A stretch of 27,162 nt of DNA from a virus. Location of the stretch: the IMG/VR virus record IMGVR_UViG_3300015360_000165, positions 1 to 27,162 of that record; one strand, given 5' to 3'. Both the position numbers and the translations under genes were made by a program. This document shows positions 1 through 6,838 of the stretch, in pieces (positions within the stretch are counted from its first letter, which is position 1; each line of letters starts with the position of its first letter). Below the pieces are notes generated by a model that did not search any database, was not told the DNA's origin, and was given only the letters and a program-made list of their open reading frames with translations.

Positions 1-291
1 AGCGGTGTGGACGTGACCTGAGAAGCCGCCCAGCGTTGCATTAAAGCCGGTTACGGCTGAGTTGAAATGAGCAACCCAGTACTGTTCTCGCTCCGACGCC
101 TGATCGGGCTCAACCTGTTCGAGAATCTCTGCCGTAAACGCCTTGGCGCTGTATCGAGCAATAGCCTTTGCTAGCTTTCTGCATCGAGACCCTGGTCGTT
201 GATGCTGGCGCCAGCGATGCTCAAGCGCAAAAGTTGTTGTGCCGATGTAAGTTCTGCCACTTCTTCTGTGGGTGATTTTGTATATAATCAT
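1..291 (-). CDS. GIY-YIG homing endonuclease, 3' part outside window
   Basis: Reading from an ATG at 291 toward position 1, there are 97 codons without a stop, so the gene runs off the left edge. The N-terminus matches a GIY-YIG nuclease domain: IYK at residues 3-5, YIG at 15-17, Arg26-Trp27 in the first helix, a KAIARYS stretch near 42-48, EILE at 55-58 and the expected metal-binding Glu69 in SEREQYW. It is followed by GFNATLGG, typical of the end of this domain in phage Seg-like endonucleases. These enzymes cut one site in a related genome so that the gene is copied in by repair. An AGGA lies 8 nt before the ATG. The region is about 57% G+C by hand count of three lines, clearly above the roughly 45% of the next gene, which suggests separate acquisition. 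The DNA-binding half is not in the window. Confidence 0.85.
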   Translation of the reverse strand, partial: MIIYKITHRRSGRTYIGTTTFALEHRWRQHQRPGSRCRKLAKAIARYSAKAFTAEILEQVEPDQASEREQYWVAHFNSAVTGFNATLGGFSGHVHTA

Positions 292-349
292 CTATTTAGT
301 CCTATCGTGTCTGCGCGTTAAACTGTCTAACTATATAGAATTTATCAAT

Positions 350-378
350 TTTACTCAACTGCACAAATACTTTATACT
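350..378 (+). promoter_or_regulatory. predicted sigma70-type promoter
   Basis: TTTACT at 350-355 and TATACT at 373-378 are separated by 17 nt, a good match to a bacterial housekeeping promoter. It sits in the gap between the divergent GIY-YIG gene and the gene at 416, and would drive the head gene cluster. It is a prediction from sequence only. Confidence 0.45.
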
Positions 379-415
379 GTTTTGTAAGAAACGATCCCTA
401 TTAGGAGGAATATAA

Positions 416-850
416 ATGAAAAGCACTAAGAAAGCCGAAATGCAGGCTCAAGCGATTGCAGAGAAACTCTCTCTACGTTTGAAAGGTTCTGCGACTCTGG
501 ACACAGTACGTCAATCAAAAGATGCTAACGGCTGGCCCGTTCTGATCATCTCTGATGGCGGAGTAGAAACTTCTACTTCAGCTGTTGTAGCTGTCCGTAT
601 CTCTGCTATTGATGCAGTTTCTAAAGACATCTTTGGAAATCAGTTGACAGCATTCAACCCACAATTAACAGAAGTGTTTGTTCAGACGGCAGTAGCCATC
701 TCTGAAAAAGACATGTTGATCATCGGTTATGAAGTTTGCCGTCGTGCAGACATCTTGCAGTCTAAAACGACTCAAGCAGCACAAACTGTTGAATCACAAT
801 TGGATGACGCTGCGACTACTCTAGACGCTGAAATCTGCGAAATCCGCTAA
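416..850 (+). CDS. unknown phage protein upstream of scaffold gene
   Basis: A 144-residue protein with an excellent ribosome site (TAGGAGGAA, 8 nt before the ATG). I do not recognise a family. It has a basic N-terminal helix (MKSTKKAEMQAQAIAEKL), a central alternating hydrophobic region that looks like beta strands (WPVLIISDGG, AVVAVRISAI, FVQTAVAI) and an acidic helical C-terminus. There is no signal peptide or membrane segment. It is first in the cluster that continues into the scaffold-like and major capsid genes, 30 nt before the next start, so a head-associated role such as a minor capsid or decoration protein is plausible but inferred from position alone. Confidence 0.75.
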   Translation: MKSTKKAEMQAQAIAEKLSLRLKGSATLDTVRQSKDANGWPVLIISDGGVETSTSAVVAVRISAIDAVSKDIFGNQLTAFNPQLTEVFVQTAVAISEKDMLIIGYEVCRRADILQSKTTQAAQTVESQLDDAATTLDAEICEIR

Positions 851-880
851 TAACGGCCCAACCAGAGGAAGGCGAGAAGT

Positions 881-1618
881 ATGAATAAAAAATATACAGA
901 GCAAGAACTGAACGCTCTAGTCTCGGAAATCGAGACACAGTTTAGTTCTCATCTCGCTAAGGCTGAAGACACCGCAACCACTACTGAGCTTGAAAAAGCT
1001 GAGAAGATCGCTAAATGCGGCGAAATGGCCAAGGACGAAGAAGAGTCTAAGGAAGAAAAGAAAGACGAAGACAAGAAAGAAGACGAAAAGGACGAAGAGA
1101 AACAAGAGGACCCTAAGAAAGAAGACGAAAAGCCTGCTTTCATGGAGAAATCTGACTACTCTGAAGACGACAAGTCTGAGCTTAAAGAGCTTTATACTGG
1201 AATGTCTAAGTCAGAACGCGAAACACACTACGAGGCAATCAAAACGGTAATGGCCTCTGACGTTGCAGCTGAACCAGCTAAAACAGAAGAGAAACCAGTC
1301 GAGATGAAGAAGTCTGAGCAAAACAACGAAATCGAAGCTTTAAAAAAGAGCAACGAAGAGTTGAAAGCCAGCATGGAAACTCTAGTAGCTGCTATGAAGT
1401 CAAAAGTTAAGACTGCGCCGAAAGGCAAAGCCGTAACTGGTCTATCTGCTCTAGATAAGAGCGAAAAGCCGGCTGCACCAGCAATGTCTCGTGAAGAAGC
1501 AAAAAAGGTCTTGAGCAAGAAAGCAGCAGGTCCGTTAGAGAAATCTGAACGTGAACTGATTAATGCATTTTGCTATGGACAGGTTGGATTAGAAAAAGTC
1601 CAGCATTTACTAAACTAA
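881..1618 (+). CDS. putative prohead scaffold/core protein
   Basis: A 245-residue, very hydrophilic protein directly before the major capsid gene, the usual place of the scaffold or core protein that templates capsid assembly. Residues 50-85 are almost all K, D and E, and the rest is predicted helical and coiled-coil (for example 148-175). No enzyme motif is visible, so it does not look like a protease fusion. It carries about eight copies of [L/M]xK[S/A]-acid: LAKAE (25-29), LEKAE (37-41), MEKSD (88-92), MSKSE (108-112), MKKSE (142-146), LKKSN (154-158), LDKSE (191-195) and LEKSE (219-223). Core proteins of T4-like phages are degraded at many short sites ending in Glu, so the motif may be a protease site. 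The C-terminus (AFCYGQVGLEKVQHLLN) is the only clearly amphipathic, non-acidic part and could contact the shell. Confidence 0.65.
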   Translation: MNKKYTEQELNALVSEIETQFSSHLAKAEDTATTTELEKAEKIAKCGEMAKDEEESKEEKKDEDKKEDEKDEEKQEDPKKEDEKPAFMEKSDYSEDDKSELKELYTGMSKSERETHYEAIKTVMASDVAAEPAKTEEKPVEMKKSEQNNEIEALKKSNEELKASMETLVAAMKSKVKTAPKGKAVTGLSALDKSEKPAAPAMSREEAKKVLSKKAAGPLEKSERELINAFCYGQVGLEKVQHLLN

Positions 1619-1624
1619 ATAAAC

Positions 1625-1655
1625 GAGGGACTGTTTTTAGTCCCTCCAACTTTTT
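1625..1655 (+). terminator. hairpin between scaffold-like and capsid genes
   Basis: An 8-bp stem GAGGGACT (1625-1632) / AGTCCCTC (1639-1646) with a T-rich loop is followed by CCAAC and then five T (1651-1655). The U-tract is displaced by 4-5 nt, so termination may be partial. It lies only 36 nt before the capsid start, with no room for a clear promoter after it, so it could instead be a processing or stabilising hairpin for the capsid mRNA. Confidence 0.5.
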
Positions 1656-1682
1656 AAAAAAAGAAAGAAACAAGGAGTAACA

Positions 1683-3068
1683 ATGAACTTCGTAGAAGAG
1701 ATCAAATCTCTCGTAAAGGCTTTGGAAGCTGGTAATTATAACCAAGCTCCTGGCACTTTGAACCAAGGCGCTTCCCTTCAAGTGGAAGATCTTTCTCCAG
1801 TTATGCACAACGTAACTTGGGAAGACAAACATATCAAATTGCAAAAAATGCTTTCTAGCAAAGAAGCAAAAGGCACTTTGATCCAATTCAACCGTCAATT
1901 AGACTACGGTACCTTCGGTGGTAGCGCTCAGTATGAAGGCGGCATTGGAGAAGAAGACACTTCAAGCTTCGTGCGTGAAGTTGTTCCAATGGCATACTAC
2001 AGCACAGTAAGACGTGTATCTGTAGCTGCTAACATGATCAGTGCATTCGACGGCCAAAAAGCTGAAGACCGTGCTTCTGATGACGGCGCTAAGAAAATCG
2101 CCGGCGACGTTGAATTCGACTTGTTCCGTGGTCAATCTGACTACTCAAATGGCGGAGTGTTTGACGGTAACCCGTTAGCAGCTGCTCGTTTACCGAACAT
2201 GCGCGGAGTTGATGCTCAAATTCGTGAATCTGACGCTCAATCAAACTCTCAAGACTTGATGTTTGCTGAGTACGGCAGTGACCAAACTGTTATTATCTCT
2301 GTAGACGGATCTCTTTCTCAGTCTCACATCGAAGACGCAGCGGTTCGTTCAGCAATGAATCACGGATCTGCTGACAAATTGATGCTTGACCCTGTTTCTT
2401 TGTCTGCGTACAACAAAATTGCGCACGCAAAAGAGCGTATCATGCTTGCTGGCAGCCCACAAGGCGCTTCAGGAGCTGATCTTCGCAAACAGTGGACATC
2501 GTCTGCTTTAGTAGACCTTGAGCCTTCTCGTTTCTTGTCTGGTAAAACTAAGCCTGCACGTGCTCGCCAAGGTTCTCCAAATGCTCCAGCTTTATCTGCT
2601 GCTGCTTCTGGATCTTCTGCGATCATCCCTGCTGGAACTTACGCTTACTACGCAACAGCGGTTAGCGAACGTGGCGAATCTCTTCCTTCAGCAGCGGTAT
2701 CTCAAGCAGTTACTTCTGGTCAAGAAGTTGATTTGACTATCGGCGCGGTTTCTGGAGCTAAGTACTTCAACGTATACCGTTCTGAAGCTGGCGGCAACGC
2801 TGCTTCTGCAAAATTCATCGGTAAAGTTAAAGCTGCTTCGACTTCGAACACTTTGTTCACTGATCTTGGCAATCGTTCACCGGGTGCGGTTACTGGCTTC
2901 TTGCTTCAGTCTGACACTATGGCTATTCACCAGTTAGCTGCATTCAGCAAACTGAAAATGGCTGTTTCTGACCTTAGCTTGCCTGAAGCTTCTTTCCGCT
3001 TCTTGTGTGTGGCAGTTTACCAACCAAGGAAAAACGTCCTCCTCGAAAATATAGACGGCCAACTGTAA
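1683..3068 (+). CDS. major capsid protein
   Basis: A 461-residue protein with a strong ribosome site (AAGGAG, 6 nt before ATG), in the standard place after a scaffold-like gene. The N-terminal part (LDYGTFGGSAQYEGGIGEED, then VREVVPMAYYSTVRRVSVAA) and the central acidic/glycine region match the general pattern of the HK97-fold coat proteins of large myoviruses. Residues about 299-401 look like an inserted Ig/fibronectin-type domain: PAGTYAYYATAVSERGE, then VDLTIGAVSGAKYFNVYRSE. Such insertions are common in coat proteins and protrude from the capsid surface. No copy of the LxKSE-type motif is present, and an N-terminal processing site cannot be assigned, although LVKALE at 10-15 is a possible T4-type LxE-like site. 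The gene ends before a strong terminator, consistent with very high expression. Confidence 0.85.
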   Translation: MNFVEEIKSLVKALEAGNYNQAPGTLNQGASLQVEDLSPVMHNVTWEDKHIKLQKMLSSKEAKGTLIQFNRQLDYGTFGGSAQYEGGIGEEDTSSFVREVVPMAYYSTVRRVSVAANMISAFDGQKAEDRASDDGAKKIAGDVEFDLFRGQSDYSNGGVFDGNPLAAARLPNMRGVDAQIRESDAQSNSQDLMFAEYGSDQTVIISVDGSLSQSHIEDAAVRSAMNHGSADKLMLDPVSLSAYNKIAHAKERIMLAGSPQGASGADLRKQWTSSALVDLEPSRFLSGKTKPARARQGSPNAPALSAAASGSSAIIPAGTYAYYATAVSERGESLPSAAVSQAVTSGQEVDLTIGAVSGAKYFNVYRSEAGGNAASAKFIGKVKAASTSNTLFTDLGNRSPGAVTGFLLQSDTMAIHQLAAFSKLKMAVSDLSLPEASFRFLCVAVYQPRKNVLLENIDGQL

Positions 3069-3101
3069 AAATTACTAATAATTATAATTAGTTATAAAGA
3101 G

Positions 3102-3123
3102 CCCGACGAAAGTCGGGTTTTTT
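3102..3123 (+). terminator. rho-independent terminator after capsid gene
   Basis: A GC-rich stem CCCGAC (3102-3107) / GTCGGG (3112-3117) with a stable GAAA tetraloop is followed directly by six T. This is a textbook intrinsic terminator, 33 nt after the capsid stop codon. Confidence 0.92.
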
Positions 3124-3170
3124 ATTGCAATTTGCAGAAACCAAGGGATACTAACCTTAAAGTAGGTTTT

Positions 3171-4730
3171 ATGCCAAAATACAATTCTAAGAATCTCTGT
3201 GAACAGCTAGAACAAATCAAAGCTATGAACGCTGAGGGTTCTAAAGTTTCAGAAATTGCAATAATTCTAGGATGTGCCCCAGCCTCCATAAGAAAAATGC
3301 TTAAAAAGCATTCGATAAACATCGCCCCTGTTCCGCCTAAACTCAAAGATGCAGAATGCCAAGTTTGTAGAAAAATTTTTATATACAAGTATAGTGGAAG
3401 AAACAAAGTATGCTCTGAAGTGTGTAGAAGACAAGCCATAAGCTTAGGCAAGACAAAGTATACAAAAGCAGACAAAGAGCTAGTTATGGCACTTCGAACT
3501 CAGGGCTTAAAGATCAAAGAAATAGAAAAGCAAACTGGTATAAACATCAATACTGTCAAAAAGATCAATAGCATTAATGGCCTTCTTTCTGTAGAAGAAC
3601 GCCAACATCGATGTAAAGTTGGGCGCCTTGCAAGTAACCCAGAGGCTTATGCTGACATGCGAAATGCTTATTTAAAGAAAGCTACAAGTTCAGAGTCCTT
3701 AGAAGCAGTAAAAGCAGAACTGTTACTATTGGGTTGGGAGTATGTTTCAGGTTTTACCAAGAAAACTAGCTCTTTTCTGATCCGATGTCAGAGTTGCAAT
3801 AATAAAAGAGAAACCAGTAAGCTTTGGACTGTTCAAAAAGGTGCCTGTGCTAGCTGTTCTAATACAGGTGTTTCTAAACCAGAGAAAGAAATTGCAGACT
3901 GGATTGCTGGATTAGGGTTGATAGCTGAGCGTTACAAGTTTGAAACCATAACCAATGGAAGAGAAATAGATGTGTATGTGCCAGAAAAGGGCATAGGTAT
4001 AGAGTACTGCGGCTTATACTGGCATAACGAGAATAGTCCCTGGCCAAGAGATTATTCCAGTCATTTAAAAAAATTAAAAAAAGCACAAAGTGTCGGAATC
4101 CGACTAATAACTATATTTGAAGATGAATGGCTAAAACGCGGCCCTCAAGTTCGTGGTTTTTTAGCAGCTGCTTTAGGCAAGACAGATAAAGTCCTTGGAG
4201 CCCGCTCTTGCTTAGTAAAGTCTGTGGAAAAATCCATAGCTAAAAATTTTTTAGAGAAAAATCACATACAAGGAGCAGTTAATACTGAAGCATATTTTGG
4301 ACTTTATAACAAAAATGAGTTGGTTGGCATAGTTTCTGGTGGAAAACATCATAGAGGAAATCCTGGCCTAGTTTTGAATAGACTGGCTTTTGCAAGTGGT
4401 CTTCGAATTGCTGGAGGGGCTTCTCGTTTAGTTTCTGCTTTATCTTCCTGGGGCAAACTGCAAGGTTTAACCAAACTCATTACTTGGAGCGACAATCGTT
4501 GGAGTGCTGGCAAAGTTTATGCTGCCTGCGGATTCGAGAAAAAAGCAGAGCTTCCACCAGATTATTCCTATGTCTACAAAGGCTTAAGACTACCAAAACA
4601 AAGCTGCACTAAAAAAGTTTTACTAAGCAGAGGGGCGGTCGGAAACACAGAATCAGAAATGGCTAAAAGTTTAGGGTATTCTCGAATATGGGATTGTGGT
4701 AAAATTCGTTGGGAAATAGAAATTCCATGA
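3171..4730 (+). CDS. Vsr-like (EDxHD type) homing endonuclease 1
   Basis: Taken from the ATG at 3171 (519 residues); an in-frame ATG at 3132 lies within a few bases of the terminator and is less likely. In order: a helix-turn-helix near residues 10-47, a CxxC...CxxxC zinc-finger-like module (Cys63/66 and 81/85), a second helix-turn-helix near 98-135, and a CxxC...CxxC module (206/209 and 226/229). Then comes the nuclease core at about 237-320 with GREIDVYVP (Asp267), IEYCGLYWH (Glu278, His285) and TIFEDEW. This is the pattern of Vsr-related phage endonucleases such as I-Bth0305I and F-CphI. The C-terminal half (ESLEKNHIQ-like start near 360, RLAFASGLRIAGGASRL, ITWSDNRWSAGKVYAACGFE) resembles a GNAT fold often found in this family. 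It is AT-rich (30% G+C in one line), has no good ribosome site, and lies between the capsid terminator and a small gene. It is free-standing, not in a recognisable intron. Confidence 0.85.
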   Translation: MPKYNSKNLCEQLEQIKAMNAEGSKVSEIAIILGCAPASIRKMLKKHSINIAPVPPKLKDAECQVCRKIFIYKYSGRNKVCSEVCRRQAISLGKTKYTKADKELVMALRTQGLKIKEIEKQTGININTVKKINSINGLLSVEERQHRCKVGRLASNPEAYADMRNAYLKKATSSESLEAVKAELLLLGWEYVSGFTKKTSSFLIRCQSCNNKRETSKLWTVQKGACASCSNTGVSKPEKEIADWIAGLGLIAERYKFETITNGREIDVYVPEKGIGIEYCGLYWHNENSPWPRDYSSHLKKLKKAQSVGIRLITIFEDEWLKRGPQVRGFLAAALGKTDKVLGARSCLVKSVEKSIAKNFLEKNHIQGAVNTEAYFGLYNKNELVGIVSGGKHHRGNPGLVLNRLAFASGLRIAGGASRLVSALSSWGKLQGLTKLITWSDNRWSAGKVYAACGFEKKAELPPDYSYVYKGLRLPKQSCTKKVLLSRGAVGNTESEMAKSLGYSRIWDCGKIRWEIEIP

Positions 4731-4750
4731 TACATGTTTTTAAATAAACA

Positions 4751-4861
4751 AAGAACGTACATGCGCCTTTACTGGCTTAAAAGCAACCGCTAAGATCCGA
4801 TTTCCTTCCGAGGACCCTCACTCGTGGATTGAAGTCCCTTGCTCTCATTTATACAAAAACC
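4751..4861 (+). repeat. 111-bp direct repeat, copy 1 (gene remnant)
   Basis: Identical, as far as I can compare by eye, to 5182-5292. Copy 2 lies inside the gene at 5169, where it encodes about residues 5-41. Copy 1 has no in-frame start: the matching frame meets a TAA at 4741-4743. It is therefore a non-coding fragment, ending directly in the terminator at 4855. Perfect identity argues for a recent duplication. Confidence 0.92.
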
Positions 4862-4886
4862 CCAAGGCTTACCCCTTGGGGTTTTT
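4855..4886. terminator. bidirectional terminator
   Basis: A 13-bp perfect stem, AAAAACCCCAAGG / CCTTGGGGTTTTT, with a 6-nt loop (CTTACC). With A and T runs on either side it can stop transcription from both strands. It lies between the plus-strand endonuclease/remnant and the 3' end of the minus-strand gene at 4885. Confidence 0.9.
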
Positions 4887-5154
4887 ATTTTAAATGAACG
4901 GAAAGAATATACTCAAGCTCTTCTGGGTGTGCTCTTCGAAGTTCTTCGATTCTGGCACTGTCGGCTGGGGCTATGACGTACTTCTTATTCTTAATTGCGC
5001 TCAGCTTTGTTTTAACACTGTCCTCTGTCATGTAAAATCTTTTGCTAAATTTTTTGATCATCTCAGCATTGCCAGTCAAGTTTAATCTAACCATAGCTAT
5101 GGCGCAATCTCTCGCTTCTTCAGGCCATCTTATTGAGTCTTTAGTAAATGCCAC
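4885..5154 (-). CDS. small unknown protein, minus strand
   Basis: An 89-residue reading from a GTG at 5154, chosen because GGAGG sits 4 nt before it; an in-frame TTG at 5169 would add five residues but has no ribosome site. The protein is mostly helical and charged (WPEEARDCAIAMVRLNLTGN, then AEMIKKFSKRFYMTEDSVKTKLSAIKNK), which resembles a small DNA- or protein-binding helical domain; AEMIKKFSKRFYMTEDSVKTKL could be a helix-turn-helix, but I do not recognise a family. Its start faces the start of the plus-strand gene at 5169 only 14 bp away, so the two transcripts must overlap. With its own terminator it has the form of a self-contained moron-type insertion. Confidence 0.6.
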   Translation of the reverse strand: MAFTKDSIRWPEEARDCAIAMVRLNLTGNAEMIKKFSKRFYMTEDSVKTKLSAIKNKKYVIAPADSARIEELRRAHPEELEYILSVHLK

Positions 5155-5168
5155 GATACCTCCATACA

Positions 5169-5546
5169 ATGTCTAATTATCAAGAACGTACATGCGCCTT
5201 TACTGGCTTAAAAGCAACCGCTAAGATCCGATTTCCTTCCGAGGACCCTCACTCGTGGATTGAAGTCCCTTGCTCTCATTTATACAAAAACCTCAGAGAC
5301 TATTTCCCAAAACTGACTCGTCACGAGAAGACTCTTGTGATGTATTTTTATGAGCTCGAGCTTATAAGCGCAGGCTTATACAAGGCCGAAAACCTGGCAC
5401 ACGATCACAGAAGGATGGCTTCGTACAAAAACTTCAACAAGCTTTCTGTTGAATATAAGTCTGCCAAGCTTCAAGCAGAGCACGATTTGCAAGTAGAGGA
5501 AGACTTGAACGAGTGCCTAGCAGAAAGACTAAAAGGAATCAGATGA
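5169..5546 (+). CDS. small unknown protein containing repeat copy 2
   Basis: A 125-residue protein read from the ATG at 5169; an in-frame ATG at 5148 would add seven residues. Neither start has a recognisable ribosome site: the sequence before 5169 is CCTCC-rich, being the complement of the opposite gene's site. No family is recognised. The N-terminus has ERTCAFTGLKATAKIRFPSE and a second Cys at about residue 36, and the remainder is helical with an acidic coiled-coil end (QAEHDLQVEEDLNECLAERL). The last codons overlap the next start as ATGA, so the two genes are translationally coupled. The missing ribosome site and the partial second copy upstream suggest that its 5' region was rearranged. 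Confidence 0.7.
   Translation: MSNYQERTCAFTGLKATAKIRFPSEDPHSWIEVPCSHLYKNLRDYFPKLTRHEKTLVMYFYELELISAGLYKAENLAHDHRRMASYKNFNKLSVEYKSAKLQAEHDLQVEEDLNECLAERLKGIR
5182..5292 (+). repeat. 111-bp direct repeat, copy 2 (intact gene)
   Basis: The in-gene copy of the repeat at 4751-4861, 431 bp downstream in the same orientation. The 320 bp between the two copies hold exactly the terminator and the minus-strand gene, so that block looks like the insert around which the duplication formed. Confidence 0.92.
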
Positions 5547-5950
5547 AAAAAAATTATTACGGATTCAAGCACGAAGTAGTCGCAGAAAAGTTCAAAGGCG
5601 ACCTGACCTACATAGGCGATTTCATGGTACGAGGCAACCTGTGGGCTGTTTACAAGAATGCTAAGCCGGCCTATGAGCTGGGTCATAAAGAATATATGCT
5701 CCTATGTACCACCCACGTTTCAGGAGCTACTCAAGAAGACATAAACACTAGCCGGTTTTACAACGGAATTTTGTGCCTTGAATGTGGAGAAATTTTATTC
5801 TCTTACTACCAGCACGATTACAAAACTTGCGGCTGCGCTAACGGCGCCATGGTTGATGGTGGCGGAGCCTACAGCAGGTTTGGTGCCAAGAGCCTAGACA
5901 GAATTAGGCAGATTCAGTATGACTGCCTTGAAAAGAAAATAGTCAAATAA
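5543..5950 (+). CDS. small protein with Cys-rich metal-binding C-terminus
   Basis: A 135-residue protein starting at the ATG that overlaps the previous stop (ATGA). The C-terminal half holds a CLECG motif, then HDYKTCGC, MVDGGGAYSRFG and a final helix. This pattern (CxxCG, HD-x-K-x-C-x-C, DGG-x-x-Y-x-R) is one I associate with a small family of phage proteins of unknown function that probably bind zinc through the cysteines and histidine; I give no name for it. The N-terminal half (GFKHEVVAEKF, YIGDFMVRGNLWAVYKN) appears to be a beta-rich domain. It is the last plus-strand gene before the convergent minus-strand operon. Confidence 0.75.
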   Translation: MKKNYYGFKHEVVAEKFKGDLTYIGDFMVRGNLWAVYKNAKPAYELGHKEYMLLCTTHVSGATQEDINTSRFYNGILCLECGEILFSYYQHDYKTCGCANGAMVDGGGAYSRFGAKSLDRIRQIQYDCLEKKIVK

Positions 5951-5972
5951 AAAAGGCCCCCGAAAGGGCCTT
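5947..5972 (-). terminator. terminator of the minus-strand operon
   Basis: On the minus strand, AAGGCCC / GGGCCTT with a 6-nt loop is followed by a run of T (complement of the A run at 5949-5954). On the plus strand the hairpin has no U-tract, so it mainly serves the minus-strand operon ending at 5999. Confidence 0.8.
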
Positions 5973-5998
5973 AGTAAACATAGTATTTAAACTACAGT

Positions 5999-6217
5999 CT
6001 AGTTAGCTTCTTCTTCAGCTTTCTCCGTAGAAACCTTTTTTGAAGTTTTTGCTTCAACTTTGACAGGCTGACTGATCACAGGGGCTTCCACCTTTTGAAC
6101 AATTGTTTCTGCTACTGGGCTTGAGTTCTTAGCGTCGATCGCGTCTGCAATCTCGTTAGCAACCTTGGCGTCGCCTAAAGCTTGAGCTAAAATTGATCGT
6201 GCTTGTTTTGATAACAT
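5999..6217 (-). CDS. small unknown protein, end of minus-strand operon
   Basis: A 72-residue protein with a strong ribosome site (AAGGAGAAG before the ATG). The N-terminal half is a compact helical segment (MLSKQARSILAQALGDAKVANEIADAI) and the C-terminal half is a flexible, K/E/V-rich tail. Small phage proteins with this kind of ALxDxxxAxEIxxAI helix often occur near structural genes, but I cannot name a function. It starts 18 nt after the thymidylate-synthase-like gene and is probably on the same transcript. Confidence 0.75.
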   Translation of the reverse strand: MLSKQARSILAQALGDAKVANEIADAIDAKNSSPVAETIVQKVEAPVISQPVKVEAKTSKKVSTEKAEEEAN

Positions 6218-6235
6218 GGTCTTCTCCTTGTTGGG

Positions 6236-6838
6236 TTAATTTCTATCTTCTACTAAAACAATACAATGGTGCGTATAGGAGCCCATTTTGGCCCCTAGCT
6301 CTACAGCTACATTCTCCATAATTCTTCCAATCATGTGAATATTCTTACTAACAATTATTAGAGCTTGAGCTCGCATTATGCCAGTGCAGTGCAAGCGATT
6401 GTCATCGTCTAAACGAAAGTATAGTTCGCGCAAACACTTCCACTCGCTGTCAGCTTCTAGCTTAATGCATGGAGCACAATGCTCTGTAAACGGTATAGTG
6501 AGAACTGCCCGTTTAGATTTAGGTTTTGTCTTTAAAGCAATCACTACGCGATCAATTTTGGCCTGCATGCCTAAGCTGTAATCGCCTTGACCTCCACCCC
6601 TTAAAGAAGAGAAGTGTTGGTAGGTCTCTGGCGTAGTTTTCTGAACGTCAATGTTATGAAGCGTGTAGGCCTCTAGTACTTCAATCGGAAACAAATCGGT
6701 TTCCATTGTGTAAGCTGTAGGGGACATGGTGTCGATTGTACCTATAAAGTTGTTGACTGCGCCGTTATTGTGGCGAAGCTGAAACTCCATAGACAAAACC
6801 ATTTCGTGAATACTGTAGTACAGCGCAGTATTTTTCAT
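6236..6838 (-). CDS. thymidylate-synthase-like protein
   Basis: 200 residues from the ATG at 6838, which overlaps the previous stop as TAATG; an upstream in-frame ATG at 6886 is less likely. The C-terminal half lines up with the ThyA fold: RAVLTIPF (110-117; compare RRIIVSAW), a Cys at 135 where the catalytic Cys of PCH sits, ELYFRLDDDNRLHC (compare FQFYVADGKLSC), MRAQAL (Arg156, compare QRSCDV), KNI (Asn166, at the position of the Asn that favours dUMP over dCMP), and AVELGAKMGSYTH. It is shorter than typical ThyA (about 260), PCH is KCL, the RS-x-D motif is RAQA, and the H-x-Y near the end is not evident. It may be a divergent synthase, a dUMP hydroxymethylase-like enzyme, or inactive. The adjacent kinase supports a role in pyrimidine nucleotides. 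Confidence 0.65.
   Translation of the reverse strand: MKNTALYYSIHEMVLSMEFQLRHNNGAVNNFIGTIDTMSPTAYTMETDLFPIEVLEAYTLHNIDVQKTTPETYQHFSSLRGGGQGDYSLGMQAKIDRVVIALKTKPKSKRAVLTIPFTEHCAPCIKLEADSEWKCLRELYFRLDDDNRLHCTGIMRAQALIIVSKNIHMIGRIMENVAVELGAKMGSYTHHCIVLVEDRN

Noticed and set aside
917-1250. Long open frames on the minus strand and in another plus frame, over the acidic part of the scaffold-like gene
   Set aside because: They arise from the repetitive GAA/AAG codons; their proteins are low-complexity (runs of F, S, or K/R) and have no ribosome sites.
3124-4730. Group I intron or intein containing endonuclease 1 (and likewise endonuclease 2)
   Set aside because: Flanking capsid and tail tube genes are complete, with stop codons and hairpins before the endonucleases; no split gene or intron core was seen.
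5513-5542. Upstream ATG at 5513 for the Cys-rich small protein
   Set aside because: It overlaps the previous gene and adds only a basic peptide; the ATGA overlap at 5543 is the more typical start.
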